A stretch of 64,000 nt of DNA from assembly GCA_001464795.1 (NCBI GenBank), contig LNEB01000014.1:248001-312000 (forward strand). Reading direction: 5' to 3'. This DNA comes from Bdellovibrionales bacterium Ga0074139. Lineage in GTDB: Bacteria; Bdellovibrionota; Bdellovibrionia; Bdellovibrionales; Bdellovibrionaceae. The notes below the pieces were generated by a model. That model made no database searches. It had not been told where the DNA came from and saw only the letters and a list, made by a program, of their open reading frames with translations. Positions 17,456-26,101 of the stretch are shown here, piece by piece. The translations under genes were made by a program, and so were the position numbers. How positions within the stretch are numbered: the first letter of the stretch is position 1; each line of letters begins with the position of its first letter.

Positions 17456-17486
17456 TAGTAATGCTCTGGATGAAAATTAAGGGGCC
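17441..17486 (+). repeat. 12-bp inverted repeat over the promoter and ribosome site of the radical SAM gene
   Basis: GGCCCCTTGATT (17441-17452) and AATTAAGGGGCC (17475-17486) pair over 12 positions with one G-U pair and a 22-base loop. The right arm contains the ribosome site AAGGGG, 5 bases before ATG 17490. If transcription starts upstream, the hairpin would hide the ribosome site. If it starts at the predicted sigma-54 start (17466), the left arm is not transcribed and the repeat would act in DNA or be chance. Confidence 0.6.
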
Positions 17487-17489
17487 AAA

Positions 17490-18821
17490 ATGAACCATGA
17501 ACACAACACAGAAATTCGTCGTCATCGACATGTTGTAGCCTTTAAAAAAGGTCTTGGTCCCGCATACGCCTATCATTCTAAAAACTTGCAAGTGGCTGAA
17601 ATTTCAGATGATCTTTGGAATCAAATGCCTGTGGCAGATTTTTCCAAGGCTGAAGAGTTGGAAATTTCTGACAGCCAAATTTCTCAAGAATCCCAGGATC
17701 TGAAGTCCTGGAGCCAGTTTGAAACTCCTGTCGAATCTTTGGTTAAACCTGAAAATAAGTTCAATTTGACACTGAATATTACTCAGCTTTGCAATCTGCA
17801 TTGCCACTACTGTGCTGCCGGTGGAGATGGCACTTACGGGGATCCTGTTCGACAAATTTCTGTGGAAAAAACACTTCCCCAAATAGCGATGCTGATGAAA
17901 AGGCTCAAACCTGGGGGACAGTTTAATATCACATTCCTTGGCGGAGAACCCTTAATGTACCCACTGGCCATTCAAGCCATCGGTCTTTTTACGAAAAAAT
18001 TAGCCGCCGAAAATAATATAAAAGCAGAGTTTCAAATTATCACAAATGCAACTTTGATTAACGATTCTGTTCTTGATGTGATTAGCCCCATTCGCCCAAC
18101 GATCACAGTCAGCATCGATGGCCCACCTGAAATTAATGATCGCCAGCGCCCTCAAAAAAATGGCCTCAAATCATCTGACCAAGCTATTCAAGGCCTACAA
18201 AGTCTTTTGAAAAGAAAAGATCAATTTGGCCCCTTATTATTGCATGCAGTTTTCAATAAAAACCATACCGATGTGGAAAAAGTGTGGGAATACTTCCAAC
18301 AGTTTCCTGTTGATAAAATGGAATTCACTTTTGACGTGACTGAAAAATCTGAAGAGGCCAACAGGTCTTTTACGGAAAGCCTCAAGAAAGCCGCAGCTCT
18401 TGCCTTTGCTAAAGGACAAGAAAAAGAACTTCGTAGAATTCAATTTTTTGATATTTATTTTTCTCAGCTGGACTCTCAAACTCGCCGCGAAAATCATTGC
18501 GGCAGTGGAAAGTCCTTACTCAGCCTCGACTCGCGAAATCAAATTTATCAGTGTCCATTGGAAGTTTCATTTAAGACTCGAGTTGTAGGAATCGATGACC
18601 AAATCAATTGGGGTCTACTAAAACCTCTCGAGAAGCCCTTGATTGAACTGAATAACTGCCAGTCCTGCTGGGCCAAGCACCTATGCGGCGGAGGCTGCAT
18701 GTTTAACCATGAAAGTTTAACAGGCGACAAGCACACGAAACATCCAACGTATTGCTTCCGAACTCGGCACTTGCTGAGTGAGGTCATTATGTATTATAAA
18801 CAAACTAGGGAATTGGAGTAA
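17490..18821 (+). CDS. Radical SAM/SPASM peptide-maturase-like enzyme
   Basis: 443 residues. The radical SAM core begins with CNLHCHYC (C101, C105, C108), then FLGGEPL, TNATLI and SIDGPPE. The C-terminal SPASM domain has C337, C355, C390, C393, C399, C403 and C422, the typical CxxCx5Cx3C arrangement for two extra iron-sulfur clusters. Residues 1-95 may be a substrate-recognition domain. SPASM enzymes of this size modify ribosomal peptides (thioether or carbon-carbon links) or act as sulfatase-maturing enzymes; no sulfatase is nearby, while a 35-residue peptide gene follows after 3 bases. Its specific family is not one I can name. Confidence 0.9.
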   Translation: MNHEHNTEIRRHRHVVAFKKGLGPAYAYHSKNLQVAEISDDLWNQMPVADFSKAEELEISDSQISQESQDLKSWSQFETPVESLVKPENKFNLTLNITQLCNLHCHYCAAGGDGTYGDPVRQISVEKTLPQIAMLMKRLKPGGQFNITFLGGEPLMYPLAIQAIGLFTKKLAAENNIKAEFQIITNATLINDSVLDVISPIRPTITVSIDGPPEINDRQRPQKNGLKSSDQAIQGLQSLLKRKDQFGPLLLHAVFNKNHTDVEKVWEYFQQFPVDKMEFTFDVTEKSEEANRSFTESLKKAAALAFAKGQEKELRRIQFFDIYFSQLDSQTRRENHCGSGKSLLSLDSRNQIYQCPLEVSFKTRVVGIDDQINWGLLKPLEKPLIELNNCQSCWAKHLCGGGCMFNHESLTGDKHTKHPTYCFRTRHLLSEVIMYYKQTRELE

Positions 18822-18824
18822 TTC

Positions 18825-18932
18825 ATGAAAAGTTCTACCACTCAAAAAACAAAAAGCATTAAAATTGTAAAAGCATTACCTGCGACTACAACGACAGTGC
18901 AAGGTCCCCGTGACTGCTTCCCCTTAGGCTAA
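18825..18932 (+). CDS. 35-residue candidate substrate peptide of the radical SAM enzyme
   Basis: This short frame has ATG 18825, a GGAG ribosome site inside the end of the radical SAM gene, and a TAA 4 bases before the kinase start. The peptide has a Lys/Thr/Ser-rich leader-like half (MKSSTTQKTKSIKIV) and a core-like half KALPATTTTVQGPRDCFPLG with four threonines and a single cysteine near the C-terminus. A thioether link from Cys31 to a threonine or other residue would fit known SPASM chemistry, but this is inference. There is no signal peptide and no Gly-Gly or similar processing site apart from the terminal Gly. It matches no precursor family that I know. Confidence 0.65.
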   Translation: MKSSTTQKTKSIKIVKALPATTTTVQGPRDCFPLG

Positions 18933-18936
18933 GCCT

Positions 18937-20763
18937 TTGCTTCCCAATAGAAAAGTCTCATTTCGTTTCTGGATTTTAAAAATTATTTTTGCAGTCACTG
19001 CCTCTGTTTTGCTTAATTATTTTGAGCTCGAATCCACAGAATCCTGGCTCTATGACCTCAGAGTCAGACTCACCCCGACCACTGAAACATCCAACATCTT
19101 TGAACTTGTTTTAATCAACGAAGATTCCTTCAAGGAAAAACAAAAATTTCCTTCCATCTCGGATTTACAAAAAAATCTTGAAAAAATACTTCTCGCTGAA
19201 CCTCGAGCCATCATGATTACATTTTCGCCTCAAGACTTAGAAGGTCTGGATAGTGAAAAATTGCAATTTGCTAGACGCTTTGAAGGCGAAAAAAATCTTT
19301 ATTTCACTCGTGATGAGTTAAGACCCGAAAATGAATTTCAAACTTCTTTTTTTCCTGCTCCCTTTGAGAACTTACCCGTGGGCTTTGCACCCAAAACCCA
19401 CGACCGCAAATCATTTGCCAAAGATGGAGTCACCAGACGTTTAATTTTAAGCTACCAAGGTCAAGCCATGTTGACGAAACAATTGGCCATGCTGTGGAAC
19501 CCAGAGCTCGTGAATGAATCCAAATTAAATGGTGTCTTTGATTTCTTCGGAGCCAACCAAACCTATGTGGATTTTAGACCTTCAGGTTCCTATTCAAAAA
19601 ATAACTTTCATGAAGTAGTCAATTTGCCGATTGAAAAGTGGACCAATAAAATTGTGATTTTGGGCTTTGATGCGCAAAGAAAATTTGATGACTACATCAT
19701 GACGCCGCATTCACGGCAAGCCACCTATATGCATCTTCCTGAAATGCAAGCCAACATGATTGATACTTTGGTACAAGGCACTTGGCCTGTTCGCTTTTCA
19801 GAAACACTTAACTTTCTACTGACGTTTTTAATTTCACTGATCACCATTCATGGTGTTTTAGTTCTTAGGCCATCACAGGGTCTTATTTTACTTGGTGGCT
19901 TAGTTTTAGGTTATACTTTGTGGACCTGGGGTCTGTTTGCAGCATTTCGCTGGTGGTGGCCTCTGGCTCACCCCTTGATCGCAGTATTTTTATGTTATTA
20001 CTTCTTCATTCCCTACCGCTTGATTATGGAAAATCGAAAAAGTTGGGAGTACTATCAAAAAAATCAACTTTTGAAACAAGTTGAAGAGCTAAAAACCAAT
20101 TTCATTTCTATGATGTCACACGATTTGAAAACTCCCATTGCTCGCATCCAGGGCATGACTGATGTAATTCAGAAAGATGCAAGCCCTATCAGTCACCAAC
20201 AACGTGAAGCTTTAGACACAATCAAAAATTCCAGTGATGAATTGCTGAAGTTTATCAATTCCATTCTGAATTACGCTAAAATGCAGTCCGATGGGGTTGA
20301 GCTTCATAAGACTGCAAAGGATATCAATCAAATCATTGAAGATGTTTTAACCAAACATGAATTCTTAGCAAGAGTGAAAAAAATCAAATTTCACGCAGAG
20401 CTAGAACCTTTATTTCCCATTCATGTAGATCCTGATTTAGTTCGGCAGATTCTCTCTAATTTGATTGAAAATGCGATTAAATACAGTCCTGAAGAAACTC
20501 AAATTAAAATTAATTCTCAGGAAAAAGATGGTTTTGTTTGTATCCAAGTTCAAGATCATGGAGGCGGCATTCCTGAGGATGAACTTCCTCATGTGTTCTC
20601 TCAGTTCTTTAGAAGTAAAAATGCCAAAATCTCGCCGATCAAAGGATCGGGTTTGGGGCTGCATTTAGCTAAATATTTCACTGAACTTCATGGTGGAGAG
20701 CTGTTTGTAGAATCTACATATGGTAAAGGCAGCACCTTTACGGTAAAACTCCCTAGTCAGTAA
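18937..20763 (+). CDS. CHASE2-domain sensor histidine kinase
   Basis: 608 residues from TTG 18937, 4 bases after the peptide stop. One membrane helix (about 9-27) precedes a periplasmic CHASE2 domain (about 30-285, opening with ESWLYDLRVRL), then three membrane helices (about 286-352), a HisKA dimerisation domain with phospho-acceptor His395 in SHDLKTPIARIQG, and an HATPase domain with N box NLIENAIKYSPE, DHGGGIPE and GSGLGLHLAKYF. CHASE2 is an extracytoplasmic sensor domain of unknown ligands. Being sandwiched between the peptide and the response regulator suggests it senses the modified peptide or its effect. Confidence 0.92.
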   Translation: MLPNRKVSFRFWILKIIFAVTASVLLNYFELESTESWLYDLRVRLTPTTETSNIFELVLINEDSFKEKQKFPSISDLQKNLEKILLAEPRAIMITFSPQDLEGLDSEKLQFARRFEGEKNLYFTRDELRPENEFQTSFFPAPFENLPVGFAPKTHDRKSFAKDGVTRRLILSYQGQAMLTKQLAMLWNPELVNESKLNGVFDFFGANQTYVDFRPSGSYSKNNFHEVVNLPIEKWTNKIVILGFDAQRKFDDYIMTPHSRQATYMHLPEMQANMIDTLVQGTWPVRFSETLNFLLTFLISLITIHGVLVLRPSQGLILLGGLVLGYTLWTWGLFAAFRWWWPLAHPLIAVFLCYYFFIPYRLIMENRKSWEYYQKNQLLKQVEELKTNFISMMSHDLKTPIARIQGMTDVIQKDASPISHQQREALDTIKNSSDELLKFINSILNYAKMQSDGVELHKTAKDINQIIEDVLTKHEFLARVKKIKFHAELEPLFPIHVDPDLVRQILSNLIENAIKYSPEETQIKINSQEKDGFVCIQVQDHGGGIPEDELPHVFSQFFRSKNAKISPIKGSGLGLHLAKYFTELHGGELFVESTYGKGSTFTVKLPSQ

Positions 20764-20785
20764 ATTCCATTCCGGGGGGAATGAT

Positions 20786-22273
20786 ATGCTTAAAGTTCTT
20801 GTCGTTGATGATGATGCAGGATTAAGACTTTCGCTCAAAACAGCACTTTCTGCCAATCCCAGATTACATATTGAAGAAGCTTTCGACGGTATCAACGCCT
20901 TAGAAAAATACGAAGCCTCAGAGCCTAAGTTTGACATCGTGATTCTTGATGTGGATATGCCTCGCTTGAATGGATTAGAAACTTTAAAACGTTTAAAAGA
21001 AAAAGATCCAGGTCTTATAGTTTTGATGCTGACAGCTCATGCTACAGTTCAAGATGCAGTTTTAGCAGTTAAAGATGGGGCCTATAACTTTTTATCTAAA
21101 CCTGTTGCTGGTGAAGAACTTTTGCATCTTTTAGACAAAGCAGTGGAAGCTCACCGCCTGATTTCTTCCATTGCAGCCAGTTCTCCAGTTCTTCTAGAAG
21201 AAGGTCGAAAGATCATCGGTTCTAATTCTCAGATGCAGAAGGTTTTTAACATTATCCACAAGCTAGCAAAAGTGGAAACTCCAGTGCTGATCCGTGGAGC
21301 TTCAGGAACTGGAAAAGAACTAGTCGCCCGTGCCATCCATTTTAACTCAGCTCGAAAAGATGGAAAGTTTGTTGCTATCAACTGTTCTGCTATTCCAGAG
21401 AACTTATTTGAAAGTGAACTTTTTGGTCACGAAAAGGGATCTTTCACCGGTGCCGATCAAAGAAAAATTGGAAAATTTCAATACGCTGAAGGCGGAACTT
21501 TATTTTTAGATGAAATCGGCGATATGCCAGCCCTGATGCAGGTTAAAATTTTACGTGTCTTACAAGAAAAAATGTTTACACCTGTTGGATCCAACCGCGA
21601 ATTTCCAACTAACGTAAGAATTATTGCAGCCACTAACCGTCCACTGGAAGAAATGATTTTAAAAAATACTTTCCGTGAAGATTTATTTTATCGTTTAAAC
21701 GTGGTGCCTATATTTTTACCTTCTTTGTGCGAGCGTAAAGATGACATCGACCGCATGGTACAAAACTTTATTAAAAAGTTTAACGAGACACACAAAAAAT
21801 CCATTCGTGGAATCAGTCCCGATGCCATGAATATTCTAAAAAAGCACAACTGGCCTGGAAATATTCGAGAGCTTGAAAACGTCATAGAACATTCATTTGT
21901 TCTTGAATCCACTCATGTGATTTCACCTGCCTCACTTCCAGAATCACTTTTGGAAACTGTCGGTGTTGATCTTGTTACTTTGCCTCCGCAACAGGAAACC
22001 ACTGGATCCATTCGTTTTCAGTCTTTAGATGCGGACATCGAAGAATCAGAGGATTTAAGTGTGGATGATTTAGAAGATCCTATTGAAGTGGATCCCAATC
22101 AGACCTTTGATTTCAATGCGCAAAAAGAAGCTTTTGAAAAAGAATTTATTTTAAAAGCATTGAAAGCTTTTAAAGGGCGCATCAATCAAACAGCTTTACA
22201 CGCCAATATTCCTAAAAAGACACTTTTAAGGAAGATCGAAAAGTACGGCATTGTTGCCAAAGATTTTCAATAA
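20786..22273 (+). CDS. NtrC-family sigma-54 response regulator
   Basis: 495 residues. The receiver domain has DDD near the start and phospho-acceptor Asp55 (ILDVDMP). The AAA+ domain has Walker A GASGTGKE, GSFTGA (218-223; a Ser variant of the GAFTGA loop that contacts sigma-54), Walker B LFLDEIGD and the R-finger region. A Fis-type helix-turn-helix is at the end (ALKAFKGRINQTALHANIPKKTLLRKIEKYG), preceded by an acidic linker (about 415-445). A GGGGGA ribosome site precedes ATG 20786. It is the partner of the CHASE2 kinase and the likely activator of sigma-54 promoters such as the one at 17440. Confidence 0.95.
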   Translation: MLKVLVVDDDAGLRLSLKTALSANPRLHIEEAFDGINALEKYEASEPKFDIVILDVDMPRLNGLETLKRLKEKDPGLIVLMLTAHATVQDAVLAVKDGAYNFLSKPVAGEELLHLLDKAVEAHRLISSIAASSPVLLEEGRKIIGSNSQMQKVFNIIHKLAKVETPVLIRGASGTGKELVARAIHFNSARKDGKFVAINCSAIPENLFESELFGHEKGSFTGADQRKIGKFQYAEGGTLFLDEIGDMPALMQVKILRVLQEKMFTPVGSNREFPTNVRIIAATNRPLEEMILKNTFREDLFYRLNVVPIFLPSLCERKDDIDRMVQNFIKKFNETHKKSIRGISPDAMNILKKHNWPGNIRELENVIEHSFVLESTHVISPASLPESLLETVGVDLVTLPPQQETTGSIRFQSLDADIEESEDLSVDDLEDPIEVDPNQTFDFNAQKEAFEKEFILKALKAFKGRINQTALHANIPKKTLLRKIEKYGIVAKDFQ

Positions 22274-22292
22274 AATAAGCCGCTTATTTTTT
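22272..22292 (+). terminator. Intrinsic terminator after the response regulator
   Basis: AAAATAAG and CTTATTTT pair perfectly over 8 bp with a CCG loop, followed by TT, directly at the stop codon of the response regulator. It marks the 3' end of the radical SAM-peptide-kinase-regulator operon. Confidence 0.7.
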
Positions 22293-22313
22293 CAGCAGAA
22301 TATCACTTTTTTG

Positions 22314-22347
22314 AAGCCTCATCGTTGACTCGATGGGGCTTTCCTTT
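22314..22347 (+). terminator. Second intrinsic terminator
   Basis: AAGCCTCATCG (22314-22324) pairs with CGATGGGGCTT (22331-22341) over 11 bp with one G-U pair and a 6-base loop, followed by TCCTTTT. A tandem terminator here insulates the signalling operon from the ileS operon. Confidence 0.8.
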
Positions 22348-22362
22348 TAGCTTCTCCAACTC

Positions 22363-22836
22363 ATGACTTTGGACTACTACCCACCTCAAGCCTATACTAA
22401 AGAAACTCTTCTTAAAGCCTACAATTGGCTTCAAGATCAGTCAGAGGCCGTACGTGATGTGGCCACCACACCGGATCAACTTGTAAGTCTCTACTTAAAA
22501 GCGATTCGTGGTGCGTCTCCTGAGTCCTTGGAAAGACCAAGCCTTCAAAGCTTTAAATCAGAATTAAAAAATTTAGCTGGAATGATGGGTGGTTTAGAAA
22601 AAAAACCAGAACCGGAAGCTCCCTCTCAGCAGCAGCATCAACAACCGCAACAGCATGCACCTTCTCACCAACAGCAGCCGCCCACTCAACCCGTAGTCGC
22701 TAAGCCCTCATTGGATGATTTGACTCAAAGCTTGATTCGCGAAGTCAAAAGTGAGCTCAATTTATCCTCTGATCAAGAGGCTTTGCGCATGCTTGTGAAA
22801 ATAGGCTACCAAAAAGTCAAATCTCTCTATAAATAA
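22363..22836 (+). CDS. Hypothetical protein with Gln/His/Pro-rich linker
   Basis: 157 residues. An N-terminal helical part (about 1-85, opening MTLDYYPPQAYTKETLLKAYNWLQDQ) is joined by a Gln/Pro/His-rich linker (about 88-118) to a C-terminal helical part (KPSLDDLTQSLIREVKSELNL through YQKVKSLYK). There is no signal peptide or membrane segment. I recognise no family. It ends 5 bases before ileS, so it is the first gene of the ileS-lspA operon; a role in translation or RNA handling would be a guess. Confidence 0.7.
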   Translation: MTLDYYPPQAYTKETLLKAYNWLQDQSEAVRDVATTPDQLVSLYLKAIRGASPESLERPSLQSFKSELKNLAGMMGGLEKKPEPEAPSQQQHQQPQQHAPSHQQQPPTQPVVAKPSLDDLTQSLIREVKSELNLSSDQEALRMLVKIGYQKVKSLYK

Positions 22837-22841
22837 TTGGA

Positions 22842-25595
22842 ATGACTGAAAAACCAGATTACAAAGCCAGTGTCCGATTACCTGTGACCGATTTTCCTAT
22901 GAAGGGAAATCTCAACGTTAAAGAACCAGAAATCATTAAAAACTGGCAAACAACGAATCTCTATAAAAAGATCTTCGATCAAAATAAAGGTCGTCCCACT
23001 TTTTCATTACCTGACGGTCCCCCTTACGCCAACGCATCCATTCACATGGGTCACACTTTGAATAAAGTTTTAAAGGACATGATCATTAAGTATAAAAACT
23101 TAAAAGGTTTTCAAGCTCCATTTATTCCTGGTTGGGATTGCCATGGCCTTCCCATCGAACACACAATTTTAAAAGATCTTAAAGAAAAAAAGAAAGTGGC
23201 CACTGATCCAGAAATTTTGAATCTGTGCCGAGAGTACGCCCAAAAATGGGTGGATCATCAATCCGGTCAATTCGAAAGATTAGGAGTGATCGCCGATTGG
23301 AAAAATCCCTATCTGACAATGTCGAAGGATTACGAAGCAGAAACCATTCGTGAACTCGCACGAATGTTTAAAAAAGATTTGATTTATCAAGGTGTAAAAC
23401 CCGTTTATTGGAATTGGACTTTAAAAACAGCTCTAGCCGATGCTGAAGTGGAATACCATCCTCACAAAAGTCCTTCTATATATGTGAAGTTTGCCATCCA
23501 AGATTCGGCCACCTTAAAAAAGCTAGGCTCTCCAAAGGATCCCACATCACTGGTGATTTGGACAACGACACCTTGGACATTACCCTCTAATACAGGTGTT
23601 TGTTTACACCCTGACTTTGAATATGGTGTTTACTCTACTGGATCCGAAAATTTCATCATCGCCAAATCATTAAAAGAAGCTTTTGAAAAAGAAAATAGTT
23701 TAAGTCTTAGCTTGTTATCCACTTTTAAAGGCTCTGATCTTGAAAAAGGATTGGCTCAGCATCCTTTTATTGATCGAACATCTTTGATTGTCCTCGGTGA
23801 TCATGTCACCCAAGAAACTGGAACCGGCTGTGTACACACAGCTCCTGGACATGGACCTGACGATTACAAAGTAGGTTTGAAATATAATTTGCCAGTCTTA
23901 TGCCCTGTTAATGAATCAGGGGCCTTCACTGATGAAGTGAGTGAATGGGCTGGGATGAATATTTTTAAAGCCAATCCTTTGATTGTAGAAAAATTGCAAG
24001 CAAATGGAAAATTAGTTTCAGTCAAACAAATCGAACATTCCTATCCTCATTGCTGGAGAAGTAAAACGCCTTTGATTTACCGAACCACTCCGCAGTGGTT
24101 TTTAGGTCTTGATCAGGATCACAGTCGCTTGCGCCACAAAACACTCGAAAGCTTAAAAAAAGTGGGCTTCTATCCTGAATGGGGAAGAGCTCGTTTTGTA
24201 TCCATGATGGAAGGTCGTCCTGATTGGTGCGTCAGTCGTCAAAGAATTTGGGGCGTTCCCATTCCGATTTTCTATTGCATTAAAACTGGTAAGCCCCTAG
24301 TTGATGTCGACATTATGCTTCGAGTGGCAGATGTGGTGGAAAAAGGCGGAGTCGAAGCCTACCATCTGACTGAACCCAAAGAAATGATTGGAAACTTCAC
24401 ACCAAAAGGTGATTTTGGCTCTGAAGGTTTTCGTCATGGAAAAGATATTTTAGATGTGTGGTTTGATTCCGGAATCTGCCATGCCATGATTTTAAAACGC
24501 CGAGAAGGCATGAGCTTCCCAGCGGATCTTTACTTGGAAGGTTCTGATCAGCACCGCGGTTGGTTTAATACCTCCATGCTAGCTTCAATGGCTGTCAACG
24601 GTGAGCCCCCTTATAAAAATTTACTGACCCATGGATTTGTAACGGACTCAAAGGGCTACAAAATGAGTAAGTCCATGGGGAATGGTGTGGATCCCATGAC
24701 CATTGCGGAACAAAACGGAGCCGAGATTTTACGGTTGTGGGTTTCATCTGCTGATTACGGTCAAGATGTTCCCTATGGAAAAGAAGATCTTGCTCGTGTC
24801 ACCGAAGTTTACCGACGTTTCCGAAATACTTATAAATACTTACTTGGCAGTTTACATGATTTCGATCCAAAAAAAGATTCTGTGCCATTTGATAGAATGA
24901 CAGATTTGGATCAATGGGCCCTTCATCAGCTGGCTGTATTAACTGAAACCGTAACGGAAGCCTACGAAACTTATGAGTTTCATAAGGTTTATCATGCCTT
25001 GAATCAGTTCTTCACTGTTACTTTATCAAGTGTTTATCTCGATGTTCTTAAAGATCGGCTTTACACCTGGAAATTTGATGGTGATGCCAGACGAGGATCT
25101 CAAACTGTATTGTATGAGATGACTTCTGTACTTCTAAAAATAATGGCCCCCATCACAACATTTCTAAGTGAAGAGGCCTACGGCTACTTTAAGGGAAAAT
25201 CAAAAGACAGCATCTTTTTAGAAAGTTATCCTACTTTACCTTCCAATTGGAAAAATGAAGCTTTAGCTAAAAACTTTGAAACCTGTTTAAAAGTGCGAAG
25301 TGATGTGCAAAAAAAATTAGAAGAATTGCGATCCAGTAAAATCATTGGTGCTAGTTTAGAAGGTTTTGTGGAAATCTCTGCAGAGACTGAAACATTAGCA
25401 GCTTTAAAAAAGCTTCAAGATATTCGCGAGTTTTTTATTGTTTCGAAAGTGAACTTGAAACAAGGGCCTTATGAAGTGAGTGTTAAAAAAGCAGAAGGTG
25501 AAAAGTGCGAGCGCTGCTGGACTTATTCCACAGAGATCGGTCAAAAACCTGAGTTACCTGGTGTGTGTCCAAAATGTGTGGAGGCTTTAACATGA
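22842..25595 (+). CDS. ileS: Isoleucine-tRNA ligase
   Basis: 917 residues, bacterial type. The class I signature PYANASIHMGHTLNK carries the HIGH-like HMGH, and KMSKSMGN is the KMSKS loop. The editing (CP1) domain is present, with TTTPWTLPSNT and the GTGCVHTAPGHGPDD motif. The C-terminal zinc finger is complete (CERCW...CPKC). It charges tRNA-Ile with isoleucine in the cytoplasm. The stop overlaps the lspA ATG (ATGA), so lspA is translationally coupled to it. Confidence 0.97.
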   Translation: MTEKPDYKASVRLPVTDFPMKGNLNVKEPEIIKNWQTTNLYKKIFDQNKGRPTFSLPDGPPYANASIHMGHTLNKVLKDMIIKYKNLKGFQAPFIPGWDCHGLPIEHTILKDLKEKKKVATDPEILNLCREYAQKWVDHQSGQFERLGVIADWKNPYLTMSKDYEAETIRELARMFKKDLIYQGVKPVYWNWTLKTALADAEVEYHPHKSPSIYVKFAIQDSATLKKLGSPKDPTSLVIWTTTPWTLPSNTGVCLHPDFEYGVYSTGSENFIIAKSLKEAFEKENSLSLSLLSTFKGSDLEKGLAQHPFIDRTSLIVLGDHVTQETGTGCVHTAPGHGPDDYKVGLKYNLPVLCPVNESGAFTDEVSEWAGMNIFKANPLIVEKLQANGKLVSVKQIEHSYPHCWRSKTPLIYRTTPQWFLGLDQDHSRLRHKTLESLKKVGFYPEWGRARFVSMMEGRPDWCVSRQRIWGVPIPIFYCIKTGKPLVDVDIMLRVADVVEKGGVEAYHLTEPKEMIGNFTPKGDFGSEGFRHGKDILDVWFDSGICHAMILKRREGMSFPADLYLEGSDQHRGWFNTSMLASMAVNGEPPYKNLLTHGFVTDSKGYKMSKSMGNGVDPMTIAEQNGAEILRLWVSSADYGQDVPYGKEDLARVTEVYRRFRNTYKYLLGSLHDFDPKKDSVPFDRMTDLDQWALHQLAVLTETVTEAYETYEFHKVYHALNQFFTVTLSSVYLDVLKDRLYTWKFDGDARRGSQTVLYEMTSVLLKIMAPITTFLSEEAYGYFKGKSKDSIFLESYPTLPSNWKNEALAKNFETCLKVRSDVQKKLEELRSSKIIGASLEGFVEISAETETLAALKKLQDIREFFIVSKVNLKQGPYEVSVKKAEGEKCERCWTYSTEIGQKPELPGVCPKCVEALT

Positions 25596-26101
25596 AATTT
25601 AAACTTTACGTCACTTTATTAGTCGTCTCGATTCTTGTGGCACTTGATCAATTGACTAAAAATTTAGTATTGGCTCAATTTCGGTTGGGTGAATCCCTGG
25701 TTATTGTTGAAAACTTTTTTAATCTTACATTTGTTAAAAATTACGGTGCCGCTTTTGGATTTTTGTCACAGTCCCATCCTGAATTTAGAGAAATCTTTTT
25801 CTTAACGATGCCACCTGTGGCGATGGTCGTGATTGGCTTTTTATTGAAACAGGCACCCGATAAGGACAAGCTTCAGATATTAGCCCTCAGTGGTATCTTG
25901 GGCGGAGCTTTAGGAAATTACATTGATCGATTACGTTTTCGCTACGTGGTGGATTTCTTAGATTTTCATTGGTACAATCAATACTCATGGCCTGCTTTTA
26001 ATATTGCTGATTCCGCCATCGTCTTGGGTGTCATGATTTTAATTTATCAGATGATTTTAGAAGCAAAAAAAGCAAAACAAGAAGCTAGTCAAAATAAGTA
26101 A
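25592..26101 (+). CDS. lspA: Lipoprotein signal peptidase II
   Basis: 169 residues from ATG 25592, which overlaps the ileS stop; the frame continues upstream inside ileS but that part is not lspA. Four membrane segments and the two catalytic-aspartate motifs, GNYIDRLRFRYVVDFLDF and FNIADSAIV, are visible, along with NYGAAFGF. It cleaves the signal peptide of diacylglyceryl-modified prolipoproteins, downstream of Lgt encoded at 27029. The gene end overlaps the convergent ATPase-fold gene by 17 bases. Confidence 0.96.
   Translation: MKFKLYVTLLVVSILVALDQLTKNLVLAQFRLGESLVIVENFFNLTFVKNYGAAFGFLSQSHPEFREIFFLTMPPVAMVVIGFLLKQAPDKDKLQILALSGILGGALGNYIDRLRFRYVVDFLDFHWYNQYSWPAFNIADSAIVLGVMILIYQMILEAKKAKQEASQNK

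Noticed and set aside
17441-17486. Ribosome-site-hiding hairpin as a certain riboregulator
   Set aside because: The left arm overlaps a good sigma-54 promoter, and if that is used it is not transcribed. Kept only as a repeat feature and competing explanation.
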